DNA of 12,503 nt from Ruminococcaceae bacterium UBA2806 (lineage in GTDB: Bacteria > Bacillota > Clostridia > Oscillospirales > Acutalibacteraceae). The translations under genes were made by a program, and so were the position numbers. Numbering within the stretch: position 1 is the stretch's first letter; every line of letters begins with the position of its first letter. The stretch is taken from the NCBI GenBank assembly GCA_002351795.1, contig DEHG01000102.1:29869-42371 (forward strand), written 5' to 3'. Below are positions 6,539 through 12,503 of the stretch, in pieces. The notes under the pieces are model-generated. The model saw nothing but the letters and a program-made list of their open reading frames with translations, was not told the origin of the DNA and made no database searches.

Positions 6539-7393
6539 ATGAAATACGAATTTACAAAAATGCATGGTGCAGGAAATGATTATGTATACATCAATTGCTT
6601 TGAACAAGATGTGGCTGATCCTGAAAAGCTCAGTATCGTTCTCTCCGACAGACACAAGGGTATTGGCGGAGACGGTCTTGTTCTTATCTGCCCGTCAGAT
6701 AAAGCGGATGCTAAAATGAGGATGTTCAATCTTGACGGCTCTGAGGGCAATATGTGCGGCAATGCCATAAGATGTGTTGCAAAATACGTTTATGACAATG
6801 ATATTGCCCGTAAGGACAGACTTACCATCGAAACCAGAAGCGGTATCAAAACCATTGATATAAAAGCAAAGGACAACAAATTCATAAGCGCCTGCGTTGA
6901 TATGGGAAAGGCAATTCTTGAACCTGCAAAGATACCAATGAGCTGCGGCGGTGAAAGCTTTATCTCCCAGCCTATGACCGTTGACGGAAAGGAATACCTT
7001 GCAACGGCTGTTTCAATGGGTAATCCCCACTGCGTCATTTTTGTCGATGATGTTGATTCACTGGAGCTTGAAAAGATCGGTCCGAAATTTGAAAACCATC
7101 CCCTGTTTCCCGACCGTGTAAATACCGAATTCATTAAGGTTACAGACAAAAACAACATTCAGATGAGAGTCTGGGAAAGAGGTTCGGGAGAAACTCTTGC
7201 CTGCGGAACAGGGTCATGCGCCGCAGTTGCAGCCTGTGTTCTGAACGGCTATGCAGATTATGATACGCCCGTAAACGTTCACCTCAGAGGCGGTGTACTC
7301 ACTGACACATATTATAAAAACGGTACTGTTATCATGGAAGGAACTGCGACAAAAGTCTTTTCGGGTATCATTGACACCAATGACATTGACTGA
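6539..7393 (+). CDS. dapF: Diaminopimelate epimerase
   Basis: DapF converts LL- to meso-diaminopimelate without a cofactor, supplying peptidoglycan and lysine synthesis. The 284-aa protein keeps both catalytic cysteines: Cys73 in GNMCGNAIRC and Cys222 in GETLACGTGSCAA. The N-terminal KMHGAGNDYVYI, GIGGDGLVL, FNLDGSEGNMCGN and MGNPHCVIF motifs are also present. The ATG at 6539 is used because GGAGG (6525-6529) sits 9 nt upstream; an ATG-less extension to 6521 overlaps that site. The gene stands alone on the + strand behind its own promoter, and the next genes are convergent. Confidence 0.97.
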   Translation: MKYEFTKMHGAGNDYVYINCFEQDVADPEKLSIVLSDRHKGIGGDGLVLICPSDKADAKMRMFNLDGSEGNMCGNAIRCVAKYVYDNDIARKDRLTIETRSGIKTIDIKAKDNKFISACVDMGKAILEPAKIPMSCGGESFISQPMTVDGKEYLATAVSMGNPHCVIFVDDVDSLELEKIGPKFENHPLFPDRVNTEFIKVTDKNNIQMRVWERGSGETLACGTGSCAAVAACVLNGYADYDTPVNVHLRGGVLTDTYYKNGTVIMEGTATKVFSGIIDTNDID

Positions 7394-7423
7394 AACAAAA
7401 CATAAAATTTTCCGGGGATTCCT

Positions 7424-7463
7424 GACAACAAAAACAGGGTGCATAAATCGTATATGCACCCTG
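7424..7463 (-). terminator. Terminator of the ABC importer operon, likely bidirectional
   Basis: CAGGGTGCATA (7435-7445) and TATGCACCCTG (7453-7463) form a perfect 11-bp stem with a 7-nt loop. On the - strand it is followed directly by TTTTTGTTGT (7424-7433). On the + strand a weaker T-containing stretch follows, so it may also stop dapF transcripts. Confidence 0.82.
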
Positions 7464-7499
7464 AAATATTATGCTTTTGAGCTTTTGAGCGACTGTATA

Positions 7500-8420
7500 T
7501 CAGCCCTTTACAGCACCGGCAGCAACACCCTTGATAATATACTTCTGGCATGCAAGATAGAAGATAATTAAAGGGATAATGCTAAGAAGGATCAGAGCCA
7601 TTGTTGCGCCAAGATCTACTGTACCATAGCTTCCTTTGAGGTACTGGATATGGATAGGAATAGTACGGTATTCGTTCCTGTCAAGTACCAGATACGGAAG
7701 GAGATAGTCGTTCCAGATCCACATTATCTCAAGTATACCAACAGAGATCAGTGTGGGACGGAGCATCGGGAATACGATCGTAAAATAAGTTCTGAGCGGA
7801 CCGCAGCCATCAATCGCAGCTGCTTCTTCTATTTCGATCGGTATTGACTTTACAAAACCAACGAACATAAATATTGCAAGACCTGCGCCAAAACCTAAGT
7901 ATACGATAGGAATGGTCCACGGAGTATTCAGATGCAGAGTATCGGCAGTTCTTGAAAGTGTAAACATTACCATCTGGAAAGGCACTACCATTGAAAATAC
8001 ACAAAGGTAATAAATGACCTTGCAGAAGAAAGAATCGACACGTGCAATATACCATGCTGCCATAGATGTACAAAGCAGGATAAGAAATGTAGATACTATC
8101 GTTATTATTACACTGTAAATTACACTTTTTACAAACGGATATTCACCGAATGTCATACCGTTGATAAAGTTTGAGAAGCCTGCCCATATATCAGGATGCT
8201 CTGCGTCATTGATAGGGAGCATAAACGTATCAGTTTTAACATAGGTATTGGTCTTGAAGGAATTGACAACAACCGCTAACACCGGAAATACATAAACAAG
8301 ACTGATTATGGAAAATACAATGGTCAGAGAAATACCGCTTTTCTTGCGGGAAACTCTTTTTGCGCTTTTAAGAAGCTCGGAATCAGGCTGCATAGCAGCA
8401 TTTTCATTATTTTTTTTCAC
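7500..8420 (-). CDS. Carbohydrate ABC transporter permease, MalG/CUT1 type
   Basis: A 306-aa inner-membrane subunit with six predicted membrane segments, starting near residues 30-54, 97-126, 131-155, 167-190, 223-246 and 270-294. The EAA loop that contacts the ATPase is at about 199-220 (EEAAAIDGCGPLRTYFTIVF), and the C-terminus is the usual GAVKG. The start is a GTG at 8418-8420 placed immediately after the stop of the preceding permease (TAAGTG). GAGGTG (8430-8435) inside that gene's end lies 9 nt upstream, so the two are translationally coupled. The family is clear; the sugar is not, since permeases of this group resemble each other across substrates. Confidence 0.93.
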   Translation of the reverse strand: MKKNNENAAMQPDSELLKSAKRVSRKKSGISLTIVFSIISLVYVFPVLAVVVNSFKTNTYVKTDTFMLPINDAEHPDIWAGFSNFINGMTFGEYPFVKSVIYSVIITIVSTFLILLCTSMAAWYIARVDSFFCKVIYYLCVFSMVVPFQMVMFTLSRTADTLHLNTPWTIPIVYLGFGAGLAIFMFVGFVKSIPIEIEEAAAIDGCGPLRTYFTIVFPMLRPTLISVGILEIMWIWNDYLLPYLVLDRNEYRTIPIHIQYLKGSYGTVDLGATMALILLSIIPLIIFYLACQKYIIKGVAAGAVKG

Positions 8421-9536
8421 TTACTGCTGCACCTCTTTCTTTCTGGTATAGGCAAGCTGTATAAGACCGATAACAGCTACGAGGATAAAGAACATAACAG
8501 CTTTTGCCTGAGCGGTACCTCTGGCACCTGTATTTGCGCCATAGAAGGTGTTGTAAATATTCAAAGCGATCAATTCTGTCTGTCCTATTGATACTGCCTT
8601 TACTGCCTCACCGCTCTTTTCAATCGTCGTTACATACGGCTGACCGCCTGTAAGAGCAAGGTTCTGGTCGAAAAGCTTGAAGCCGTTTGTCAGCGAGAGG
8701 AACATACAAATCGTGATAGAGGGCATTACATTCGGGATCGTAACATTCCAGAGTATCTGCCAGGGGTTCGCACCATCGATCCTTGCAGCTTCAAACAGAT
8801 CATCAGGAATAGAGTTAAGACCTGCGATATAAATTATCATCATATAACCTATCTGCTGCCAGCAGATAAGAACTATAAGACCCCAGAAGCCCCATGTACT
8901 GTTGGTCATTATCGAATCTTCAAACTGGGAAAGAATACCATCGAAGATCATTGACCAGATATAACCGAGTACGATACCGCCGATAAGGTTAGGCATAAAG
9001 AACACTGTTCTGAACAGATTACTTCCCTTTATTCCCTTAGTCAGCGCAATAGCGACAGCAAATGCAATAATGTTGATAAAGAACAAGCTCACTATCGCAA
9101 ACATGGCAGTGTATCCGAATGAACGCATAAAAGCTTTATCCGACAGGGCATTAGCATAGTTATCAATTCCTATGAATTCGGCATCGGACACGATCTTGAA
9201 TTTACAGAACGACAGGTAAATGCCCTGAATAAAAGGCCATACAAAGCCGATGGCAAATGCTGCTGTTACAGGAAGCATGAACAAAAACCACCATTTTCTC
9301 AGAGGTTTTCTGAGTGTGTAGCTTGTTTTCTGACTGAAAAAGATCTCCTTGAGACTTTTTTTGCGCTTCTCAGTACTTTTCACGCTGTCATCTGTAGTAC
9401 GCATGACATAAGTTTCTGAATACCGAAATGCTTTTTTCTTTTTTTCTTCCTTTTTATTATTTTCAGAAGCACCTGTTTCCGGAACCGCATTAGTTTCATC
9501 AGGTATATTAGTTTCATCAGGTATATTATTATTCAA
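8421..9536 (-). CDS. Carbohydrate ABC transporter permease, MalF/CUT1 type
   Basis: The 371-aa permease partners the MalG-type subunit encoded next. A hydrophilic N-terminal extension of about 80 residues is rich in Glu and Lys and contains a doubled NIPDET motif. Six membrane segments follow (about 82-110, 139-165, 175-198, 215-240, 273-295 and 345-364). The EAA loop is at 249-268 (EAARIDGANPWQILWNVTIP). I choose a TTG start at 9534-9536: GAGGGG (9545-9550) lies 8 nt upstream. The longer frame beginning at 9596 would run through a strong G+C hairpin and terminator and lacks a ribosome site. No ATP-binding subunit is encoded in the operon, as is common when a shared MsmX-type ATPase serves several CUT1 importers. 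Confidence 0.9.
   Translation of the reverse strand: MNNNIPDETNIPDETNAVPETGASENNKKEEKKKKAFRYSETYVMRTTDDSVKSTEKRKKSLKEIFFSQKTSYTLRKPLRKWWFLFMLPVTAAFAIGFVWPFIQGIYLSFCKFKIVSDAEFIGIDNYANALSDKAFMRSFGYTAMFAIVSLFFINIIAFAVAIALTKGIKGSNLFRTVFFMPNLIGGIVLGYIWSMIFDGILSQFEDSIMTNSTWGFWGLIVLICWQQIGYMMIIYIAGLNSIPDDLFEAARIDGANPWQILWNVTIPNVMPSITICMFLSLTNGFKLFDQNLALTGGQPYVTTIEKSGEAVKAVSIGQTELIALNIYNTFYGANTGARGTAQAKAVMFFILVAVIGLIQLAYTRKKEVQQ
9491..9526. repeat. Perfect tandem 18-bp duplication inside the MalF-type gene
   Basis: Two identical 18-bp units (9491-9508 and 9509-9526) lie in frame near the permease start and encode NIPDET twice. The duplication is in the hydrophilic N-terminal extension, where a six-residue expansion should be tolerated. 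It looks like a recent slippage event. Confidence 0.9.
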
Positions 9537-9561
9537 AATATCATCCCCTCGGATATGGATT

Positions 9562-9594
9562 AAAAAATCAGGGGCGGACGCCCGGGCCCGCCCC
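9562..9594 (-). terminator. G+C-rich terminator/attenuator between binding protein and permease genes
   Basis: GGGGCGG (9571-9577) and CCGCCCC (9588-9594) form a 7-bp stem around a centre that contains the palindrome GCCCGGGC. On the - strand it is followed by TGATTTTTTAA (A run at 9562-9567). It lies within the sbp-permease operon, 12 nt before the permease Shine-Dalgarno. Partial termination here would give more binding protein than permease, a common arrangement in such operons. Confidence 0.75.
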
Positions 9595-9637
9595 ATCTGA
9601 ATCAGGATAAACTTGATTAGTTCAGGCTCAATAAATA

Positions 9638-10966
9638 TCAGCTGTTAACTGCTGCATACTGAGCTGCCCAACCGTCTACAAAAGCGGTCTTGACCTGTTC
9701 CCAGTTCTTATCGCTCTGGTCTGCATTGTATGCATTGAGAGCAGAAACAAGAGCCTTACGATATTCGTCAACGTTCGGCTGGAAGTTTGTAGCCCAGTCC
9801 ATTACATAGTTACCTGCTGCGGAATAGTCGTTAGCATTCTTGAGGAAAGCGTTTGTTGATTCAGCAGCATTCTTATAAGGCATTACGCCGAAGGTATCAA
9901 CAAGCATTCTTGAAGCCTTCTGATTTGTTACGCACCAATACATGAAATCAAGTGTAGCAGCCTGATCGTCAGCAGAAGCCTTGCTGTTTACTGCCCAGCA
10001 GTTTTCTGTACCGCAGTTCAGACCAGCCTTATCTTCGCCTTCAACACCACAATAGTAGGGGATCATCTTTGCATTCGGGATCTTATCCTTCATGCCTTCA
10101 TATTCCCATGAACCCTGAACGGTAAATGCAGCCTTGCCCTCTTTGAACTGAGTGGAAGCATCATGTCCGCCTGTTGCAAGCTCTGTGGGCTTGGAGATGC
10201 TGTTATTAATGCACAGATCATAGAGATTCTTGAAGTTCGGGAGATATTCGCCTGTAATTGTTGCAGGGCACTCTGTCCAGGTCTTGCCAGCCTTCTTTTC
10301 CTCATAGAAGTACTCAAGGTTAGCCATATGACCTGTGAATCTCCAGGATGAAGAGTCATCCATATCACATGATGTGAATGCATCGAATTTGAGTTCGCCT
10401 GCTCTCTTATGGATATCTTCAACTACAGTTTTAAGGGATGCGAAATCCTTGATATCGTCAACCTTATGTCCTGCCTTCTCAACGAGATCAGGATTTACGA
10501 TAATACCATATGCTTCATAGCAGTAACCTATTGATACTAACTTGCCGTCAGGATCATATACGTTGTATGCATCGGTATTGAGTTCATCTGCGATCTTTGT
10601 GCCCTTGAGATTAGCTGCACGATCGCCCCACTGCTTAGCCTTTTCGGGAGTACCGATTACGAAAAGTGTCGGAGGAGTACTCTTGTCCATTTCTGCTGAC
10701 AGTGTTTCTTCGTATTTACCTGAAGCAGCTGTAACAACATTTACGGGAACCTTTGTTTCCTCTGTATACATCTTTGCAACTTCCTTAAGAACTGCATCTG
10801 ATTCAGGCTTGAAGTTCAGCCAGTATACGGAACCCTTTGAAGCATCTCCGCCTTCGCCTGCGGGAGCCTCTGTGCTGCCTGCTGCCGTGCTGTTTGTGCT
10901 GCCTGAACCGCTGTCACCGCCGTTGTTACAGCCTGCGAGCATACCTACTGCCATACATCCTGCCAT
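9638..10966 (-). CDS. Extracellular sugar-binding lipoprotein of the CUT1 importer, native 5' end missing
   Basis: A solute-binding protein of the CUT1/MalE-like group, about 442 aa from the first in-frame ATG. A lipobox LAGC gives a lipidated cysteine at residue 13, followed by a Gly/Ser/Thr-rich tether and the two-lobed binding domain (VYWLNFKPESD, GSWEYEGMKDKIPNAKM, NCGTENCWAVNS). It captures a sugar at the outer membrane face and hands it to the two permeases downstream. The first ATG (10964-10966) has no Shine-Dalgarno and gives a 12-residue signal without Lys or Arg. The in-frame codons upstream (VLALS) look like the rest of a normal signal peptide, but the frame hits TAA at 10988-10990 with no start codon. 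The true beginning therefore appears lost or mis-assembled. The substrate is unknown. Confidence 0.82.
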   Translation of the reverse strand: MAGCMAVGMLAGCNNGGDSGSGSTNSTAAGSTEAPAGEGGDASKGSVYWLNFKPESDAVLKEVAKMYTEETKVPVNVVTAASGKYEETLSAEMDKSTPPTLFVIGTPEKAKQWGDRAANLKGTKIADELNTDAYNVYDPDGKLVSIGYCYEAYGIIVNPDLVEKAGHKVDDIKDFASLKTVVEDIHKRAGELKFDAFTSCDMDDSSSWRFTGHMANLEYFYEEKKAGKTWTECPATITGEYLPNFKNLYDLCINNSISKPTELATGGHDASTQFKEGKAAFTVQGSWEYEGMKDKIPNAKMIPYYCGVEGEDKAGLNCGTENCWAVNSKASADDQAATLDFMYWCVTNQKASRMLVDTFGVMPYKNAAESTNAFLKNANDYSAAGNYVMDWATNFQPNVDEYRKALVSALNAYNADQSDKNWEQVKTAFVDGWAAQYAAVNS

Positions 10967-11028
10967 TGAAAGGGCAAGAACTTGTAATTATATACATTTT
11001 ATTGCTATATTTTTGATATAATTGCGTA

Positions 11029-11057
11029 TTGCATAATTACGACAAATATGCTATAAT
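11029..11057 (+). promoter_or_regulatory. Promoter of the CAP-domain gene
   Basis: -35 TTGCAT (11029-11034), a 17-bp spacer, and -10 TATAAT (11052-11057). Transcription would start near 11064, leaving a leader of about 65 nt before the ATG at 11129. The region 10967-11028 is A/T-rich. It contains a TATAAT on the - strand (10987-10992) without a recognisable -35. Confidence 0.65.
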
Positions 11058-11128
11058 GTCTATAAAGGTATATTATAGTAAAAAGAATTTTGTATATCAT
11101 GTTATTTCTGAATCAGAAGGTGATCGAT

Positions 11129-12132
11129 ATGAAAACAAAAAATTAAAAAGCTTCGGCGCATTTCTGATGTCCGCTTTTATGATCGTTTTTATTATGCTTC
11201 CTGATACTGCCCTGCAAACTGATGCAGCAGCTCTAAGTTTCGGAGTATCCTCATCCATGTCATCAAGATATATCGGAGGAACGATAAAAGTTACTGCTGA
11301 AGTATCCGGAGGCACTGCCCCTTACTATTACAAATTCCTGTACAAGGTAGACAACGGAAGCTGAACCACAATAAAAAGCTTTTCCGTTTCCAAAACTGCA
11401 ACCTTAAAGCTGACCGGCCGAGGCAAATATTTGATTCAGGCTATCGCAAAAGATGCAAACGGAACGCAAAAGGTAAAAAATATCTCAGTAACATCCATAA
11501 GAATCAAAAATACTGCTGATATAGAAGATACTATCAGATCCGAATACGGTCTGTCTGTAAATCGTGATCTGACAGTTCCCGGAACAGGCGCAAAATTTCA
11601 GATCTATTCAAGGGATCCCGATTCAACTCAGTGGAAGCTTGTAAGGAGCTACAGCACCAATCCTAATCTGATACTTCGTCCGAGATCGCTCGGCACAACA
11701 GCTTATATGGTATATACAGATTATGACAATACAGTATCTACAAGCTATTTTGCCATAGATGCATATATTCCGGATAAAGCATATAAGGAAGTCGAACTCC
11801 TGAATATCCAAAGAAAAAATAATGGGCTTTCTGAACTGAAACTCGATCCCGATCTACAGTTTGTAGCCAATGTCAGAGCAGAAGAGCTTGACACATTGTA
11901 CGATCATAAATGTCCAAACGGAACAAGCTGCTTTACAGTAATAGAACAATATAACATCAGAACACCGGCTGCTTCCGGCGAGAATATCGCATGGGGCTAC
12001 AAAGAAGTTGAGTCTGTTGTTGATGACTGGATGAAATCGCCCAAACACAGAGAAAACATTCTCAATCCCAATTATACAAAAATAGGCGTCGGTAATTATC
12101 TTAAATACTGGTCACAGATGTTTACAAGCTGA
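11129..12132 (+). pseudogene. Secreted Ig-like plus CAP/SCP-domain protein, with one frameshift and one in-frame TGA
   Basis: The intended product is about 334 aa: a signal peptide (MKTK then LKSFGAFLMSAFMIVFIML), a first Ig-like/triple-tyrosine-type domain (GGTAPYYYKFLYKVDNGS), a second beta-rich repeat, and a C-terminal CAP domain (about the last 115 residues) with DHKCPNG, GENIAWG and SPKHRENILNPNYTKIGVG, ending YWSQMFTS. CAP proteins are secreted; most bacterial ones have no known activity. The ATG at 11129 has GAAGG (11116-11120) 8 nt upstream, but the frame stops after five codons at TAA because the A tract at 11138-11142 is one base short. The long frame then runs from TTA at 11143 to 12132, broken only by TGA at 11362-11364 where family members have Trp (GSW-TTIKSF). 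With both repaired the gene is complete. It is either a recent pseudogene or a sequence error. Confidence 0.85.
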
Positions 12133-12143
12133 ATATAATTACG

Positions 12144-12183
12144 GGAGCTGCCGCACTAAGAAAAGTGCAGCAGCTCCTTTTTT
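12144..12183 (+). terminator. Intrinsic terminator of the CAP-domain gene
   Basis: GGAGCTGCCGCACT (12144-12157) pairs with AGTGCAGCAGCTCC (12164-12177), a 14-bp stem with one C-A mismatch and a 6-nt A-rich loop, followed by six T (12178-12183). It starts 12 nt after the stop. On the - strand the following sequence is less T-rich, so it should mainly serve the + strand. Confidence 0.9.
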
Positions 12184-12186
12184 GTA

Positions 12187-12429
12187 TTATTCAATTATCT
12201 TATACATCATTGCGGCTTCATCCTTCTTTGCATATTCATTTATACTCAGAACCTCCGCTTTTATCGGGTGTGTTCCCATAGCAATCTCTATTGTATCTCC
12301 GACTTTGACATCATATGAGGCTCTGGCAGGCTTTCCGTTAACTGTTACTCTGCCTGCATCACAAGCCTCGTTAGCAACTGTCCTTCTTTTAATTATTCTG
12401 CTTATTTTAAGGTATTTATCAAGTCTCAT
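12187..12429 (-). CDS. rqcP: RqcP, S4-domain RNA-binding ribosome quality control factor (YabO/Hsp15-like)
   Basis: An 80-aa protein that is almost entirely one S4 RNA-binding domain: MRLDKYLKISRIIKRRT at the N-terminus, then GRVTVNGKPARASYDVKVGD and a C-terminal tail KDEAAMMYKI that matches the YabO/RqcP family. In B. subtilis RqcP assists RqcH in alanine tailing on obstructed 50S subunits. The ATG at 12427-12429 has GGAG (12437-12440) 7 nt upstream. The gene converges with the CAP-domain gene. An upstream terminator abuts its Shine-Dalgarno, so its expression may depend on read-through or on a promoter beyond the window. Confidence 0.93.
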   Translation of the reverse strand: MRLDKYLKISRIIKRRTVANEACDAGRVTVNGKPARASYDVKVGDTIEIAMGTHPIKAEVLSINEYAKKDEAAMMYKIIE

Positions 12430-12440
12430 ATTATTTCTCC

Positions 12441-12474
12441 AAAAAATGTAAACCGATCATTATGACCGGTTTAC
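12441..12474 (-). terminator. Terminator-like hairpin directly before the rqcP ribosome site
   Basis: On the - strand GTAAACCGGTCAT (12462-12474) pairs with ATGATCGGTTTAC (12448-12460), 13 bp with one wobble and a very tight centre. It is followed by A and six T (A run at 12441-12446), and GGAG of rqcP follows at once. This has the form of an intrinsic terminator of the preceding gene, placed where it would also control rqcP. Confidence 0.75.
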
Positions 12475-12503
12475 TGATCTCGTGAAGTACTCACCGCCTA
12501 TAG
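12460..12503 (-). CDS. Possible 3' end of an upstream gene (partial, unidentified)
   Basis: Reading - strand from the window edge, one frame is open for 13 codons (IGGEYFTRSVNRS) and ends in TAA at 12460-12462, inside the terminator hairpin. The other two frames stop almost at once. The fragment is too short to name or to prove coding. Confidence 0.25.
   Translation of the reverse strand, partial: IGGEYFTRSVNRS

Noticed and set aside
11137..11146. Programmed -1 frameshift at the A-rich heptamer followed by TAA in the CAP gene
   Set aside because: A AAA AAT followed directly by a stop does resemble a slip site, but the tract is short, Asn-to-Lys repairing is poor, there is no evident stimulator, and a second lesion lies downstream. 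Loss of one A is simpler.
11362..11364. TGA read as Trp or selenocysteine by genetic recoding
   Set aside because: TGA serves as the normal stop in trmN6, maf, sigG, pnp, dapF and the binding-protein gene in this window, and Trp is encoded by TGG in the same genes. The family expects Trp here, not Cys or Sec, and no convincing hairpin follows.

Overview
The window reads as ordinary low-to-mid G+C Firmicutes chromosome, most likely a Clostridia member of the Ruminococcaceae/Oscillospiraceae type. The reasons are strong GGAGG-type ribosome binding sites, A/T-rich spacers with TATAAT promoters, a forespore sigma factor gene (sigG), a Hsp15-like RqcP, and a secreted Ig-like plus CAP-domain protein of the kind common in gut clostridia. 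The genus is inferred; no rRNA gene is present to confirm it.

Layout. Positions 1-309 are non-coding and hold two near-identical 81-bp palindromic repeats and a promoter. Then come, on the + strand, a NPPY-type methyltransferase (trmN6/yabB-like) overlapping rsmI by 4 bp, followed by maf. maf meets sigG (- strand) stop to stop in one TGATCA palindrome. Next, on the - strand, are pnp with its terminator and, upstream, a strongly structured 5' region, then rpsO with its terminator, a folded leader and a promoter. dapF diverges from rpsO on the + strand behind its own promoter. From about 7.4 to 11.0 kb a - strand operon encodes a CUT1-type sugar ABC importer (binding lipoprotein, then two permeases) without an ATPase gene. 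Divergent from it is a secreted Ig-like/CAP gene carrying two lesions. The right end holds rqcP (- strand) behind a terminator that belongs to an upstream gene outside the window.

How the parts work together. The housekeeping block is dominated by RNA and translation functions: tRNA and rRNA methylation (trmN6, rsmI), RNA decay (pnp), ribosome assembly (rpsO) and ribosome quality control (rqcP). It is interspersed with peptidoglycan/lysine precursor synthesis (dapF), nucleotide house-cleaning (maf) and late forespore transcription (sigG). The importer is an accessory sugar-uptake module that presumably borrows a shared MsmX-type ATPase.

I do not see a new multi-gene system. The parts most worth a second look are the structured 5' regions of pnp and rpsO, and a local cluster of damage at 10.96-11.37 kb. 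There the binding-protein gene has lost its native start, and the adjacent CAP gene has a one-base frameshift and an in-frame TGA where Trp is expected. That cluster is either real gene decay or a sequence/assembly error.
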